Source of the DNA: Desulfuromonadales bacterium
GTDB lineage: Bacteria; Desulfobacterota; Desulfuromonadia; Desulfuromonadales; BM103
NCBI GenBank assembly: GCA_030614505.1
Contig: JAUWTX010000084.1
Location: 1 to 7,562, forward strand
Direction: 5' to 3'
Length of the DNA stretch: 7,562 nucleotides
This document shows, one piece after another, positions 5,620 through 7,562 of this stretch; position 1 is the first letter of the stretch; each line of letters starts with the position of its first letter. Below the pieces are notes generated by a model, which did no database searches, was not told the DNA's origin, and saw nothing but the letters and a program-made list of their open reading frames with translations. The translations under genes were made by a program, and so were the position numbers.

Positions 5620-5850
5620 TCAGGCTCTACCGCGATTACGCATGATCCGCATAATCAACACACCCGAGACGGAGAGAATAATACCCAGGCCAAAGGCCAT
5701 ATAGCCAATACTGCGCGCCTCACCCCAACCCCACAGATCCTGTGCACCGAGAATTCCGATCATCACCCGTCCGCCCATAATCAGAAGGCCGCCAATGACA
5801 TACAGGACTAAAGCCAGTCCAGCCCAAATCCAGCTTTGCCAACCACTCAT
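5620..5850 (-). CDS. Small two-helix membrane protein, unknown function
   Basis: A 76-residue protein with hydrophobic helices at about 7-27 and 48-68, a middle loop containing GAQDLWGWGEARSIGY (35-50), and a basic C-terminus (RIMRNRGRA). Tryptophan is notable: residues 4, 8/9 region, 40 and 42. The positive tail suggests that end is cytoplasmic. The start ATG at 5848-5850 has AAGGAG ten bases upstream (5861-5866), slightly long but clear. It converges on atpE and shares the bidirectional terminator at 5563-5595, which supports it being a real transcribed gene. I do not recognise a named family. Position next to the F0 operon hints at, but does not show, a bioenergetic role. Confidence 0.7.
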   Translation of the reverse strand: MSGWQSWIWAGLALVLYVIGGLLIMGGRVMIGILGAQDLWGWGEARSIGYMAFGLGIILSVSGVLIMRIMRNRGRA

Positions 5851-5966
5851 TTCTCATCAACTCCTTAAACATCGTTTGTTGTAGTCGGCATAGTAAGCGC
5901 TTCAAATTCACCTTGCAAGCCATTTAGAACAAATACCCAAAACGCTTCCTTAGTATATTTTCACGA

Positions 5967-5995
5967 TTGACTTTTAATCTTGCCTATGATAAACA
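5967..5995 (+). promoter_or_regulatory. cbcL: Candidate sigma-70 promoter for cbcL
   Basis: TTGACT (5967-5972) is followed after 17 bases by TAAACA (5990-5995). The -35 box is good and the -10 box is weak. It would give a leader of about 150 nt. TATGAT at 5985-5990 is a better -10 but has no properly spaced -35. Confidence 0.3.
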
Positions 5996-6103
5996 CTTTT
6001 TAATCTTATATTGTATACAGGCTGATAAATTACAACACCATTAATTTTACTCAACTTTCTCTACTTTTCATACACGGTAATTTTCACGTTTTGAGATCAC
6101 TCC

Positions 6104-6117
6104 GGCACATTCCCGGC
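6104..6117 (+). promoter_or_regulatory. cbcL: Weak sigma-54-like -24/-12 element before cbcL
   Basis: GGCAC starting at 6104 and GC at 6116-6117 have the exact GG-N10-GC spacing of sigma-54 promoters. The -12 half reads CGGCT, not TTGCT, so the match is partial. Transcription would start near 6129, only about 25 bases before the ATG and just upstream of the ribosome-binding site. A chance match is quite possible. Confidence 0.2.
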
Positions 6118-6153
6118 TTGAATCAAAAGAAGATCAACAGGAGGTCAACTTCA

Positions 6154-7562
6154 ATGAATTGCAGACTCTTTGCTTTTGTATTGCTCACTATGACTTTGCT
6201 CATGTCACCCTCGCTGGTTCTGGCGGAAAACGGCATGGCCATTGCCCCCGAAGTCTGTCTGGAATGCCACGATGACGTAGTCTCTCCCGTTACTTATGGT
6301 GCCTCTGTACATGGCCAGAATGCCTGCACCAGCTGCCACATCGATATCACCTCCACCACTCTGGATGCGCACATGGAAGGCGATCTCACACCTGAGGAAC
6401 CTAAATGCGTGCGCTGTCATAAAAAAGAGACCAGCGAACATTATTCCAGTGTCCACATGCTGAACGACGTTACATGTGCGGCCTGCCATGAAGATATCCA
6501 TGCACACACTTACTGGAAAAATGACAAAACCAAAGTCATCGCCAAGTGTACTGGATGTCATGATGACCATGAAGACTACATCGACTCCAGTCATGGCAAG
6601 GCGGTTATGGCTGGCAACCAGGATTCTGCGGCCTGCCACGATTGTCACAGCCTGCACAAGATAGAACAGTTAGGAGACCCGAACAGCCATATCAACCGCG
6701 AATTTCACACCAAGGTCTGCCTGACGTGTCATGCCGATCAGGAGATGATGGAGCGTAACGGTGTATTCAGTGTGGCTGTGGGAACCTATATGGACAGCTA
6801 CCATGGTAAAAACTTCCGGCTTGGTTCGCCGGACAAGGTTGCCGGTTGTGCCGACTGCCACACCTAGCATAATGTGCTCCCCAAGGATGATCCGGCTTCC
6901 AGTGTCAACGAAGCAAACCTGGTCGGCACCTGCGCCCAGTGTCACCCCAATGCCACACCCCTGTTTACCAAGTTCAACTCCCATGGCGACATGCACGATC
7001 GTGAGAACTATCCGGTCAGCTACTGGACTTTTGTCAGCATGACCGGTCTGCTGGTCGGCACCTTTGCCGTCTTCTGGATCCACACTCTGCTCTGGATGAT
7101 CCGTGGCTTCATAGAAAATCGTCAGAAACTGGCTGAAGGGCATGTCGGCAAGGAAGAGCATCATATCAGTGAACCGCATAAACAGTACGTACGTTTCAAA
7201 GCGCGACATATCTTCCTGCACCTGACCGTCATCACCAGTTTCCTCGGCTTGACTCTGACCGGAATCCCGCTCAAGTTTGCCGATCAGCAATGGGCCATGT
7301 CGATGATGGACTTCTTCGGCGGCACCTACTATGCGGGCCTGATCCATCGTGGCTGCGCGATCCTGACCTTCTACTATTTTGCTTCGACTCTTATTCTGAG
7401 CTTCGACTTCCTCTTCTTGAGCAAGAAGAAGCACCCGGGCGACATGTGGCTGACACGCCTGTTCGGCCCAGATTCACTCTGTCCGAACCTGCGCGACATC
7501 CGTGACGTCGTAGCCATGGTGCGCTGGTTCCTCTTCCTGGGACCGAAGCCAACCTTTGAGCG
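6154..7562 (+). CDS. cbcL: CbcL-like nine-heme c / b-type cytochrome with an in-frame amber codon; 3' end outside window
   Basis: The frame encodes an inner-membrane quinol-linked cytochrome of the CbcL type known from Geobacter. Residues 1-24 are a signal peptide (ending VLA before EN). Eight CXXCH heme motifs start at residues 35, 58, 85, 108, 132, 161, 189 and 232. Codon 238 is TAG. The same frame then continues with HNVLPKDDP, a ninth heme motif CAQCH (260-264), and membrane helices at about 291-316, 353-373 and 394-422. These resemble the b-type subunit of Ni/Fe hydrogenase and formate dehydrogenase, with likely heme b ligands His356 and His398 and the signature GLTLTGIPLKF (365-375). 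No other stop or frameshift occurs up to the window end. The ATG has AGGAGG nine bases upstream (6139-6144); an upstream TTG at 6091 lies before this site and is unlikely. Stopping at TAG would leave a soluble 237-residue eight-heme protein without a membrane anchor. Whether the gene is broken, mis-assembled or recoded cannot be settled here. Confidence 0.8.
6865..6867 (+). other. cbcL: In-frame amber (TAG) codon inside cbcL
   Basis: The codon lies two codons after the eighth heme-binding histidine (CADCHT, TAG, HNVLPK). It is the only stop in the frame between 6154 and 7562. Single-base changes from CAG, AAG or GAG would create it. TAG also ends the genes at 2841-3107 and 3197-3670, so it is a working stop in this genome. 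There is no in-frame restart with a ribosome-binding site just downstream. Confidence 0.95.

Larger units (their letters stand above)
5851..6153. other. AT-rich intergenic regulatory region upstream of cbcL
   Basis: This 303-base stretch holds no convincing gene. It is clearly more AT-rich than the flanking genes. It contains the ribosome-binding site of the minus-strand gene (5861-5866), an AAGCGCTT palindrome (5895-5902) and a direct repeat TTTTAATCTT (5972-5981 and 5998-6007, 26 bases apart). It also has a second direct repeat TTTTCACG (5958-5965 and 6081-6088) and a TGTATACA palindrome (6012-6019). The repeats flank or overlap the candidate promoter at 5967-5995 and may be operator sites. 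Divergent promoters for the small membrane gene and cbcL must both lie in or near this region. Confidence 0.5.

Noticed and set aside
6091..6153. TTG start at 6091 for the multiheme cytochrome
   Set aside because: It would put 21 polar residues before the signal peptide and lie upstream of the strong AGGAGG at 6139-6144, which fits the ATG at 6154.
6865..6867. Selenocysteine insertion as the explanation for the internal stop
   Set aside because: Selenocysteine is encoded by TGA; this codon is TAG, and I see no strong hairpin directly after it.
6670..7434. Long open frame on the minus strand opposite cbcL
   Set aside because: It runs antisense to the heme motif, membrane-helix and b-type cytochrome sequence, has no ribosome-binding site support, and its protein resembles no family. 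It is a shadow of the real coding strand.
6868..7562. Separate downstream gene beginning after the amber codon
   Set aside because: There is no in-frame ATG/GTG with a ribosome-binding site near the break, no signal peptide for the ninth heme motif, and the sequence continues the same heme domain without a gap. A split into two working genes is unlikely.

Overview
The window looks like chromosomal DNA from a dissimilatory metal/sulfur-reducing bacterium of the Desulfuromonadales/Geobacterales (Desulfobacterota). This rests on three things: a multiheme cytochrome c fused to a b-type cytochrome domain (CbcL-like), an F0-only ATP synthase operon (atpZ-atpI-atpB-atpE) with no F1 genes after it, and a stand-alone periplasmic Cache-domain protein. 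It is an inference from gene content and protein style; there is no rRNA here to confirm it.

Layout. 1-172: mostly non-coding, perhaps with the tail of an upstream gene. 173-613 (+): small TPR protein. 816-3107 (+): deaD-type DEAD-box RNA helicase, an S4 RNA-binding protein that overlaps it by ATGA, and a small two-helix membrane protein. 3115-3168: a perfect 25-bp inverted repeat between convergent genes. 3197-3670 (-): exported single-Cache-domain protein with its own promoter. 3671-3894: divergent promoter region. 3895-5540 (+): atpZ, atpI, atpB, atpE, closed by a strong bidirectional terminator at 5563-5595. 5620-5850 (-): small two-helix membrane protein. 5851-6153: AT-rich, 303-nt regulatory region. 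6154-7562 (+, runs off the window): CbcL-like nine-heme c / b-type cytochrome whose reading frame is interrupted once, by an in-frame TAG at 6865-6867.

Functionally the window pairs RNA metabolism (helicase plus S4 protein) with bioenergetics. The F0 genes encode the membrane rotor and stator ion channel. The CbcL-like protein would pass electrons from the quinone pool at the inner membrane to periplasmic carriers, helping to build the ion gradient that F0 uses.

The most notable observation is the single amber codon in cbcL. The frame on both sides is intact: eight CXXCH heme motifs lie before it, and the ninth plus the membrane b-cytochrome domain lie after it. TAG is a normal stop for two other genes in the window, so this is either a recent nonsense mutation or assembly error, or amber recoding (read-through, suppression or pyrrolysine). 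Secondary points are the perfect 25-bp palindrome without a U-tract, two stem-loops between atpB and atpE, and an incomplete Na+-type ligand set in the c subunit.
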